This document shows positions 50,550-57,874 of a stretch of DNA of 64,000 nucleotides, one piece after another. Origin of the DNA: Herpetosiphon sp042688385 (lineage in GTDB: Bacteria; Chloroflexota; Chloroflexia; Chloroflexales; Herpetosiphonaceae); contig NZ_JBHUPY010000006.1 in NCBI RefSeq assembly GCF_042688385.1, forward strand, positions 124,001-188,000. The letters run 5' to 3'. The translations under genes were made by a program, and so were the position numbers. The notes beneath the pieces were generated by a model. The model was not told where the DNA came from. It was given only the letters and a program-made list of their open reading frames with translations, and did not search any database. The number at the start of each line of letters is the position of its first letter. Position 1 is the first letter of the stretch.

Positions 50550-53477
50550 CTACCCATGCTCATCGCAGCCCAACGAGTTGCAATCGGCGGCCAAGGCGCA
50601 ACCAACCAAGTGACGCAACGATTTCGGTGCTTGTGCTTGCTGAACAAAACTAAACTGTTGCGGCAACATCCGGCGTAAGGCTTGATGATCGGCTGGTGGA
50701 ATTGGCGCACCGAGTAGTTCGCGGAGCCAGTGAGCGCCAGCCCAAAGCGCTTGGGCACGCTCTGACTGCTGGTTGAGCGCACTCCAAACCGCCAAGCCTT
50801 CGATTGAAGCCGCCACACCTTCGCGGTCGCCAACGCGATAGAGCGTGGCAAGGCTTTCATGCAACAGCTGTTGAGCATCAGCATAGCGTTTTTGGGCTAA
50901 GGCAACCCGCGCGAGAAAGGTTTGGCTTCGCGCAACTGCTGGCCAGTTGCCCAACGGCTCAAGCATGGCGATGCTCTGTTCGAGCCATTGCTGGGCTTCA
51001 TGATCGTCGCCATAGATCAAGAGCGCTCGGCCATAGAAGCTCATTGCTGTGCCAATGCCGCTTTTGCTGCCAAGCTCTTGATAAAAGCTGAGGCTTTCGG
51101 CCAACAAGGCCAAAGCGCTGCGCGAGCCATGTTGCACCAGTTGGCTCATGCCCAAATGGCGCAAACTGCTGGCTAAGCCATAGCGATCATCAAGCATTTT
51201 GAGCAAAGGCAAGCTTTCTTGCAAGGCCTGAATTGCCTCGACGTAGCGGCCTTGCCAATAGGCCACCATGCCAATGTTGGTCAAGGCGTGGGCAATTGCC
51301 TTTGGTTGATGTTCTCTGCGTGGCTCAACCAGCACTTCGCCAAATGCCCGATTGGCCGCCGCATAATCATCTTGGATAAATGCCAGTACGCCAGCGCCAA
51401 GGCGCACTTTATCGCGAATTGCCAGCGGAATGCTGGTTGGTTGCAGCTGTTGGATTTTGGCCAGCCACTCGCGGCCTTCGCTGATCTGGCCTTGCTCGTG
51501 CCAAAAGCGCCAAAAGCTCGCGCCTAATTGCCAGACCGCCAAGGCATTATCTTGCTGAATGCCCCATGCGAGAATGCTGCGAATCGTGGGCAATTCGCGT
51601 TCAAGCCGTTTGATCCAGCCGGTGTGGTTGCTGACCAAGAAGGCTTGCTCTGCTTGTTGCATCAACTCAACATAATAATCGAGTAATTGTTGTTGTAGCC
51701 AATGAGCCTCGCCTTTGGGCAATTTGCTTAGGCTATATTCGCGAATTGTGTCGAGCATGGCAAACCAGCTTAGGCCATCGCTGCTGGTTTCGCGTTGCAA
51801 CAAACTGGCATTAACCAAGTGGTGCAAGCCGCGTTCGATCCTGCTTGGCTCATCGTTGGGCCACAAGGCTTGGGCCGCATCGCGGGTAAAACTGCCAGCA
51901 AACAAGCCAATGCCTTGGAAAATGGTTTGCTCGTAGCTGCCAAGCAGTTCGTAGCTCCAATCGATTGCACCGCGCAAGGAATGTTGGCGTGGCGTGCGAT
52001 CAGGGCTGTTGTGCTGGAGAAAATCAAGCCGCTGATTGAGCCGTTGCAGCATCACCTGCGGTGGATAGAATTTGCTATGCACCGCCGCCAACTCAATTGC
52101 CAAGGCCAAACCATCGAGCCGCACACAAATTTCGGCTACGATGGCAGCGTTTTCAGCGTTTAAGCGAAACTGGCTATCAACCGCTTGCGCACGCTGGACA
52201 AAGAGTTGAATTGCGGGGCTAGCTGCAATTTGCTCGAATTCAGGGCTTTGTTGTAAATCGGGCAAGCCCAGCGGCGGCAACACAAACTCATATTCGCCAT
52301 AAATGCCCAACACAATGCGGCTAGTAACCACAATTTTTAAATTTGGGCAATGCTGGAGCAATTGGCTAACTTGCGGCGCTGCGGCCAGCACTTGCTCAAA
52401 ATTATCTAAAATGAGCAGCATGGTTTGGTTGCCAACCCAATCTTGCAAGCGTTCAAGCGACTCATCATCGCCATGGTCGCGTAAGCCGGCGGCACGGGCA
52501 AGGGTTGCCGCCACCAAACTCGGGTCATTAACCGTATCGAGCGCCACAAAAACTACTGGAATTTGTTGCGTTTGGTGCATGGTTTGGGCGATATAGCTAG
52601 CAAGGCTCGTCTTGCCTGAACCGCCCATGCCCGTAATCGTGATCAGCCGTGCCTCTGGTTTGGCCAACAATGCTTGGAGCGTGGTTAACTCATGCTGGCG
52701 GCCAATTAGGGCGGCAATGGGATAGGGCAAGCGTAAATGGGCAAGGCTCAATGGATTGGCTACTGGCGCATAACTAGGGGCTTCGATGCGCGCAAAGCGA
52801 TAGCCAATTCCCGATTCGGAGTGAATTAACTGCGGCTTGGTTGGGTCGTCTTCGAGCTTGGCTCGCAAGCGTCGCATATAGGCGTGCAAATAGGCGCGAT
52901 CTTCGCTATAGCTTTTGCCCCAAACCTGTTGCAACAGCATGCGGTGGGTCAATACTTGACCATGATATTGAATAAATAATTTGAGCAAGGCCCATTCGGT
53001 TTTGGTCAGATGCACCAGCTCGCCATGTTTGCGCACCTGCTGATCCTGCCAATTGATCAGCAACGAGCCGCATTCGGTATAGTTGGGCTGTTGTTGCAAG
53101 GTTGTTTGTTGGCTGCGGCGCAATAATGCGCGCACGCGGGCCAAAAATTCGCTTTCGTGAAACGGCGTAATGACATAATCATCAATGCCTTGATCGAGCG
53201 CAATCCCGCGCATATAGGCATCGCTGCTGGCCCCAACCATCAGCAATGGCACGCTCGAATGCTCACGCAAACTACGGCAAAATTCTAACGCATCGTGGTC
53301 GGGCATCCACTGATCGATCACCACCAGATCGAAGGCTTCTTGCTCGACTAAAGCTTGAGCCTCGTGAATGCTGGTGCTGCGCACAACCTGAAAACTAGCG
53401 GTTTTTAATACCCGCACAATCAAGGCTTGCAAGGCGCGATCTGGCTGAATCACTAAGATCGTAGGCTGTTGCGTCAT
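50550..53477 (-). CDS. fused receiver-winged helix-STAND (NB-ARC)-TPR transcriptional regulator
   Basis: 975 residues. A receiver-like domain (1-120) keeps the phospho-acceptor Asp55 (in VVIDQWMPD), but the acidic pair near the N-terminus reads Gln-Pro (VIQPD) and the conserved Lys is Thr104 (ITPF), so normal phosphorylation is doubtful. An OmpR/KdpE-type winged helix follows (about 130-232; LTKTEWALLKLF, YMRRLRAKLEDD, GIGYRF), then an NB-ARC ATPase (GMGGSGKTS, LLILDNFEQ, VTSRIVLG) and TPRs to the end. Compared with AfsR-type regulators, which have a winged helix, BTAD domain and NB-ARC, the receiver is extra. It is divergent from three peptidoglycan-hydrolase genes. AGGAGG precedes the ATG. 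Confidence 0.88.
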   Translation of the reverse strand: MTQQPTILVIQPDRALQALIVRVLKTASFQVVRSTSIHEAQALVEQEAFDLVVIDQWMPDHDALEFCRSLREHSSVPLLMVGASSDAYMRGIALDQGIDDYVITPFHESEFLARVRALLRRSQQTTLQQQPNYTECGSLLINWQDQQVRKHGELVHLTKTEWALLKLFIQYHGQVLTHRMLLQQVWGKSYSEDRAYLHAYMRRLRAKLEDDPTKPQLIHSESGIGYRFARIEAPSYAPVANPLSLAHLRLPYPIAALIGRQHELTTLQALLAKPEARLITITGMGGSGKTSLASYIAQTMHQTQQIPVVFVALDTVNDPSLVAATLARAAGLRDHGDDESLERLQDWVGNQTMLLILDNFEQVLAAAPQVSQLLQHCPNLKIVVTSRIVLGIYGEYEFVLPPLGLPDLQQSPEFEQIAASPAIQLFVQRAQAVDSQFRLNAENAAIVAEICVRLDGLALAIELAAVHSKFYPPQVMLQRLNQRLDFLQHNSPDRTPRQHSLRGAIDWSYELLGSYEQTIFQGIGLFAGSFTRDAAQALWPNDEPSRIERGLHHLVNASLLQRETSSDGLSWFAMLDTIREYSLSKLPKGEAHWLQQQLLDYYVELMQQAEQAFLVSNHTGWIKRLERELPTIRSILAWGIQQDNALAVWQLGASFWRFWHEQGQISEGREWLAKIQQLQPTSIPLAIRDKVRLGAGVLAFIQDDYAAANRAFGEVLVEPRREHQPKAIAHALTNIGMVAYWQGRYVEAIQALQESLPLLKMLDDRYGLASSLRHLGMSQLVQHGSRSALALLAESLSFYQELGSKSGIGTAMSFYGRALLIYGDDHEAQQWLEQSIAMLEPLGNWPAVARSQTFLARVALAQKRYADAQQLLHESLATLYRVGDREGVAASIEGLAVWSALNQQSERAQALWAGAHWLRELLGAPIPPADHQALRRMLPQQFSFVQQAQAPKSLRHLVGCALAADCNSLGCDEHG

Positions 53478-53520
53478 GGAACCTCCTAGTGGCTCGTTGC
53501 TCCTTGAAGGCTTCTTAAGA

Positions 53521-53600
53521 TGTTTTTTAGAAATATACCAAGTTTTTTAGAATTTTTTAAGAAGCGTTGTATATAGTATACCTACGAAAAGCGCTTTTCG
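53521..53600. promoter_or_regulatory. direct-repeat array and palindrome in the divergent control region
   Basis: GTTTTTTAGAA occurs exactly at 53522-53532 and 53542-53552, and a related ATTTTTTAAGAA begins at 53552, giving 20- and 10-base phasing. An outer inverted pair CTTCTTAA / TTAAGAAG flanks the array. Downstream lie a TATAGT-like -10 near 53571 and a perfect 16-base palindrome CGAAAAGCGCTTTTCG (53585-53600). OmpR-type winged helices bind such phased direct repeats, so the neighbouring regulator is a good candidate binder. Confidence 0.55.
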
Positions 53601-53664
53601 ACAATCATGCAACAGTCCCATTCCCGATCTTTTTTGGTGTCATTCACAAGGAAGGATAGCGATT

Positions 53665-54627
53665 ATGCACAAGCGATGGGCATTTTGGTTCAGCGGCCTA
53701 ACTATAGCCTTAGTGGCGTTTGCAAGTTTCGGCCCCTTGGCACGCGGCGTAGCAGCTCGCACATGGGCAACCGTCAGCAATGGCAACACTGGCGATAACG
53801 TCTACACTGTGCAAGCAATGTTGAAGCAACGTGGCTATAGCTTGACGGTCGATGGCGATTTCGGCCCAGGCACCTTGTCGGCAGTCAAGAGCTTTCAATC
53901 GAGCAAAGGCTTGAGCGCTGATGGCGTGGTTGGCCCAAACACCTGGGAACAATTGGTGGTTGTTGTGCGCTCAGGCGATAACAATATCGTTGTTAATGCT
54001 TTGCAACGCCAATTGCGCAAACACGGCCACTCATTGACGGTTGATGGCGATTTTGGCGCTGGCACCTTGTCGGCAGTCAAGAGCTTCCAATCAAGCAAAG
54101 GCTTAGGCGCAGATGGCATCGTTGGTGCTGATACCTGGGCTGCCTTGACTGGCAATGCCAGCGGTGGCGGTGGCTCAACCCGCGCCGATTTGGCTCGCAC
54201 CATCCGCGATAGCAGCCGCATCGCTTTGGCAACCATCCACACCTCAGGCGTTTCCGATAGCGCAACCGCCCGCCAAAACATTGTTGATACTGCTAATGGT
54301 GGCGCAGCTCGCCGCAGCAGCTATGGCAATGCTCCAGGTGGCTCGGTCTACCTCGCTACCTCACTCTTGAACGGCATGATCACCCTCTCACAATCGTGGA
54401 GCTACTCGGTCAGCGAAATTGCTGGCGGCTCGCACAGCGCAACCTCACGTCACTATGCTGGCGTTGCTGTCGATGTCAACGTCATCAACGGCTCACACGT
54501 TAGCGCATCACACCCCAACCAACAATCATTCCGCAACAAATGCGCAAACCTCGGCGCAACCGAAGTGCTCGGCCCCGGCGATTCCGGCCACAGCACCCAC
54601 ATTCACTGCGCTTGGCCGCGCCCATAA
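53665..54627 (+). CDS. secreted LAS-type peptidoglycan peptidase with two PG-binding domains
   Basis: 320 residues: signal peptide (about 1-31), two peptidoglycan-binding (PG_binding_1) domains (about 38-92 and 107-160, each with LTVDGDFG, AVKSFQSSKGL and ADG[VI]VG..TW), a Gly linker and a C-terminal zinc-peptidase domain. The latter shows the LAS arrangement: SRHYAGVAVDV (His and Asp ligands) and HIHC (H-x-H) near the end, as in D-Ala-D-Ala or L,D-type carboxy- and endopeptidases. It should cut peptide cross-links of cell walls. First of three consecutive wall-lytic genes; AAGGAAGGATAG precedes the ATG. It ends in a strong terminator, so the next gene may need its own promoter or read-through. 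Confidence 0.85.
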   Translation: MHKRWAFWFSGLTIALVAFASFGPLARGVAARTWATVSNGNTGDNVYTVQAMLKQRGYSLTVDGDFGPGTLSAVKSFQSSKGLSADGVVGPNTWEQLVVVVRSGDNNIVVNALQRQLRKHGHSLTVDGDFGAGTLSAVKSFQSSKGLGADGIVGADTWAALTGNASGGGGSTRADLARTIRDSSRIALATIHTSGVSDSATARQNIVDTANGGAARRSSYGNAPGGSVYLATSLLNGMITLSQSWSYSVSEIAGGSHSATSRHYAGVAVDVNVINGSHVSASHPNQQSFRNKCANLGATEVLGPGDSGHSTHIHCAWPRP

Positions 54628-54640
54628 TCGACCTTGCCTG

Positions 54641-54676
54641 CAAGCCTCACGTTGTCTAACGTGGGGCTTGTTTTTT
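54641..54676 (+). terminator. Rho-independent terminator between the first and second wall-lytic genes
   Basis: A 13-bp stem CAAGCCTCACGTT / AACGTGGGGCTTG (one G-U pair), a GTCT loop and six T. It lies 20 bases before the next start codon. Confidence 0.9.
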
Positions 54677-54696
54677 GAACAAAGGAAAGCCCTGTA

Positions 54697-55767
54697 ATGA
54701 AGAAAATTTCGCGCCGAATGTTTGGCAAGTTATCCATGGGCGTAGCTATGAGTGTGGTCGTTGGCGGGACGGAATTGCGTTTGTTGCGCTCGGCCCACGC
54801 CGTCGTGCCAACCCCAGCCATCGATGGCACTGCTGCTTGGGGTTCTGCCGCAGCCAAAGAGCCAATTAATGTGCTCAATCAAAAGCCAATTGGCATCGTC
54901 GTTCACCACACCACCAACCTCAACACGAACGATTTTACCCGCAATAAGGCTTGGCAAGTGGCGCGCCAAATTCAACAAAGCCACTTCAATCGCGGCTGGA
55001 TCGATACTGGCCAGCAATTTACGATTAGCCGTGGTGGCTGGATTATGGAAGGCCGCCATCAAAGCCTCAGCATTTTGCAGGGCGGTACAAAACATGTGCA
55101 GGGCGCGCACGTCGATGGCCATAATGAAACCCATATTGGCATCGAATGCGAAGGCTTGTATATGAACGTCACGCCCAGCCTGCCGTTGTGGAATAAACTG
55201 GTAGCCTTGATTGCCTATATTTGCCAGCAATATGGCCTTACTGCCAACGATATTGTGGGCCACCGCGATTTGGATAGCACCAGCTGCCCAGGTGATACGC
55301 TGTATAGTTTGTTGCCTCAATTGCGCACCGCCGTCGATACGACGCTCAATGGTGGGGCGGTTGGCCGCATGTGGCCGATTTTGCGCCGCAATACGCCAGC
55401 GACTGGCCTTGCCAAAACCATGCAATATCTCTTGCGGGCGCGGGGCGCGACGATTACCGCCGATGGTGCGTTTGGCCCAGGCACCGAAACCGCCGTCAAA
55501 ACCTTCCAAACCGCCAATGGCCTCACCGCCGATGGGATTGTTGGGGCGGCGACATGGGAAAAACTGATTATGACCGTGCGCTTGAACGATACTGGCGAGG
55601 CCGTCAAAGCCTTGCAAAATCAACTGAGCGTGCAAAATTATCCAACCACGATTGATGGCAGCTTTGGCACCGGCGTAAATACCTTGGTGCGCGCCTTCCA
55701 AACGAATCGCCAATTGACGGTTGATGGCGTAGTTGGCATGAATAGCTGGAATAACTTAGCGATGTAG
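54697..55767 (+). CDS. Tat-exported N-acetylmuramoyl-L-alanine amidase with two PG-binding domains
   Basis: 356 residues. A twin-arginine signal (SRRMFGK and a hydrophobic stretch ending at SAHA), then an amidase_2 / PGRP-type domain (about 60-225) whose zinc ligands are visible as His in VVHHTT, His in GHRDLD and Cys in SCPG. The C-terminus has two PG_binding_1 domains (ITADGAFGPGTETAVKTFQ; TIDGSFGTGVNTLVRAFQ). It cleaves the bond between MurNAc and the stem peptide. It lies 70 bases after the LAS peptidase and 13 bases before the MepA-like gene. Export by Tat, unlike its Sec-type neighbours, is notable. AAAGGAAAG precedes the ATG. Confidence 0.9.
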   Translation: MKKISRRMFGKLSMGVAMSVVVGGTELRLLRSAHAVVPTPAIDGTAAWGSAAAKEPINVLNQKPIGIVVHHTTNLNTNDFTRNKAWQVARQIQQSHFNRGWIDTGQQFTISRGGWIMEGRHQSLSILQGGTKHVQGAHVDGHNETHIGIECEGLYMNVTPSLPLWNKLVALIAYICQQYGLTANDIVGHRDLDSTSCPGDTLYSLLPQLRTAVDTTLNGGAVGRMWPILRRNTPATGLAKTMQYLLRARGATITADGAFGPGTETAVKTFQTANGLTADGIVGAATWEKLIMTVRLNDTGEAVKALQNQLSVQNYPTTIDGSFGTGVNTLVRAFQTNRQLTVDGVVGMNSWNNLAM

Positions 55768-55779
55768 TGAGGTTGCTTC

Positions 55780-56700
55780 ATGAAAGCTCTCGTTTGGCGA
55801 ATCGCCAGTTGTACATTAATTCTTGGCATTATGCTGAGTTCGATCAACACGGCGCAGGCATTTTCAGCGGCATTTTTTCACACTGTTAGCAAGGGCAATC
55901 GCGGCAGCGATGTCAAGGCAATGCAATATTTGCTCAATATCGGTGCCGATGGCGTATTTGGCTCAGGTACCGAAAGCTCGGTCAAGAGCTTTCAATCCAG
56001 CAAAGGCCTTGGAGCCGATGGCATCGTTGGCCCAAATACGTGGGGCGCGTTGGTCGTCACCGTGCGCCGTGGCGATAATGTCAACGCCGTCAAAGCTGTA
56101 CAAACCTTGTTGAACGCCAAACGCAATGCAGGCCTGACGGTCGATGGCGATTTTGGCGCAGGCACCGAAAGCGCTGTCAAGAGTTTTCAGAGCCACGCTG
56201 GCTTGAGCGCCGATGGCGTGGTTGGCCCAACAACTTGGAAAAATTTGATTTGGCACTATGAATATGCCGATATGAGCGCCAACATCTGCGATAAAGATCC
56301 CGATGGCAATGGCAATGCCAACTGGGGCGTAGCCTCAACCGTGGCCCAACTCGAAGAAGCAAGCAGTAATTTTGCCAGCTTTGGCAAGGGCAAAGTGCCA
56401 CTTGGCGATATTAGCTTCGAGCATGGCGGCGATATTCCAGGCCATGCTTCGCACGAAACTGGGCTTGATGTGGATATTTGGCCAATTCGCAGCGATAGCA
56501 ATCAATGCTCTGGCAGCCGCATCACATGGCAATCAAGCACCTACGATCGGGCCGCAACCCGCAATTTGGTCAAAGCGATTCGCGCCGCCGCCCCTGGCCA
56601 AATTACCGTGATCTACTTCAATGATCCAGTGTTGATTAGCGAAGGCTTGACGACCTCATATCCAAATCACGATAATCACTTACACATTCGCTATAAATAA
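55780..56700 (+). CDS. secreted MepA-like murein endopeptidase with two PG-binding domains
   Basis: 306 residues: signal peptide (about 1-28), two PG_binding_1 domains (about 35-80 and 93-145, with GADGVFGSGTESSVKSFQ and LTVDGDFGAGTESAVKSFQ), and a C-terminal domain like penicillin-insensitive murein endopeptidase MepA (M74): GDISFEHGGDI, HASHETGLDVDI and NHLHIRYK. All expected zinc ligands (His, Asp, H-x-H) are present. It cuts D-Ala-meso-DAP type cross-links. It starts 13 bases after the amidase stop and likely shares its mRNA; a short TGAGGTTG precedes the ATG. Confidence 0.9.
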   Translation: MKALVWRIASCTLILGIMLSSINTAQAFSAAFFHTVSKGNRGSDVKAMQYLLNIGADGVFGSGTESSVKSFQSSKGLGADGIVGPNTWGALVVTVRRGDNVNAVKAVQTLLNAKRNAGLTVDGDFGAGTESAVKSFQSHAGLSADGVVGPTTWKNLIWHYEYADMSANICDKDPDGNGNANWGVASTVAQLEEASSNFASFGKGKVPLGDISFEHGGDIPGHASHETGLDVDIWPIRSDSNQCSGSRITWQSSTYDRAATRNLVKAIRAAAPGQITVIYFNDPVLISEGLTTSYPNHDNHLHIRYK

Positions 56701-56790
56701 TTATTATTCGTCTGGCTTATAATCCGTCATGGCCGCTGCTGCAAAGCAGTGAGCCTGACGGATTCTAGGTATTTAGGGGAATTTAATCGC

Positions 56791-57816
56791 ATGCGTTGGA
56801 TTCTATTACTTGGCATTCTTGGCAGTTTAATCAGTTGTGGTTCGGTGAAATCAACTGCTGTGCCAACCATTGACCCGAAATATTGGTTGATGAGCTATGT
56901 GCAGGAGCCGTTGACCGAGGCGAATTTGATCGTCCGTGATTTTGCTCAAAACCAACAAACAATTGGCACGGCGGTGAATAGTCCAGCCTGTTTCAGTCAA
57001 GGGCGCTTGATTTACACAACGAAGCTGAGCGGCACGAATCGCTTGCTCGCAAGTGATTTGAATACGCGTCAAACTCAAACCTTGGTTGATGATCCTGCGG
57101 CGGTGTTGAGCCAAGCCACCTGCCATCCAGTTAACGATCAAGTGCTCTATTTGCGTTCACCGTTGGAGTTGATTGATGACGAACCTGCGCCGCCCAGCAT
57201 TTGGCAAATTGGCGCGAGTGCGAGCCAACCCCAAAGCTTGGATGCTGCTCAAACTCCAGCCTTGAACCAACAATGGTCGCCTGATGGCAAGTGGCTGATC
57301 TATGAATTGGCTGATCGTCCTAATTTAGTCTTGCATGCCGCGACAGGCGAGACCCGCGAACTAACCTTCACTGGTACGTTTAGCTGGCAGCCCGATAGCC
57401 AAGCGCTGATTATTGCTCAATTGACCGAGCCAGCAGCAGGGCGTTTTGGCCGTTTGGTGCGCTACGATCTAGCGACTGAGCAAATACAGGTGGTTTTAGA
57501 AAGCCCTGATGCTGATGTTTACTACCCGCGACTGGCTCCTGATGGCCAGCAATTAGCCTATATTCGTCGCCCGTTGGGAGCCGAAGTTGGCGAACTCTGG
57601 CTGCTGAAGTTCAACAATCCCCTAGAACCACTCCAGCTGACTGATGATTCACGCTACGATAATTTCGACCCGCAATGGTCACCAGAGGGCCAAGAATTGA
57701 TCTGGAGCAGACTCGACCCACAGCAAGCGCGCTATTCGATTTGGTATCAAGTTCCTGAGATTACGACTCCTATCCAGCTTGCTGATGATGCGATTTGGCC
57801 GCGCTGGTTGCCCTAA
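56791..57816 (+). CDS. TolB-like beta-propeller lipoprotein
   Basis: About 341 residues. A lipoprotein signal ends in LISC, followed by TolB/WD40-type propeller blades: QQWSPDGKWLIYELAD, YPRLAPDGQQLAYIRR and DPQWSPEGQELIWSRL. Such proteins bind partner proteins at the envelope. The ATG at 56791 (after AGGGGAATTT) gives the proper signal; the in-frame ATG at 56749 would put 14 extra residues before it. No Tol or Pal gene lies next to it, so a Tol-Pal role is not implied. Downstream is a bidirectional hairpin. Confidence 0.82.
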   Translation: MRWILLLGILGSLISCGSVKSTAVPTIDPKYWLMSYVQEPLTEANLIVRDFAQNQQTIGTAVNSPACFSQGRLIYTTKLSGTNRLLASDLNTRQTQTLVDDPAAVLSQATCHPVNDQVLYLRSPLELIDDEPAPPSIWQIGASASQPQSLDAAQTPALNQQWSPDGKWLIYELADRPNLVLHAATGETRELTFTGTFSWQPDSQALIIAQLTEPAAGRFGRLVRYDLATEQIQVVLESPDADVYYPRLAPDGQQLAYIRRPLGAEVGELWLLKFNNPLEPLQLTDDSRYDNFDPQWSPEGQELIWSRLDPQQARYSIWYQVPEITTPIQLADDAIWPRWLP

Positions 57817-57821
57817 AACAC

Positions 57822-57848
57822 AATGCAGCAGGTTTTGCCTGCTGCATT
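57822..57848. terminator. convergent-gene terminator hairpin
   Basis: A perfect 11-bp stem AATGCAGCAGG / CCTGCTGCATT with a TTTTG loop between two convergent genes. On the minus strand it is followed by TTGTGTTTT, so it serves mainly the nucleotidase gene. Confidence 0.75.
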
Positions 57849-57874
57849 GGTGATCGTGTGTCGAAAATTATAGC

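Noticed and set aside
54730..55713. 327-codon open frame on the minus strand opposite the amidase
   Set aside because: The plus-strand amidase has all zinc ligands; the antisense product is compositionally odd and has no ribosome site.
56791..57816. TolB of a Tol-Pal system
   Set aside because: The protein is a lipoprotein propeller, but tolA, tolQ, tolR and pal are absent nearby and the motif is generic to WD40-like repeats.
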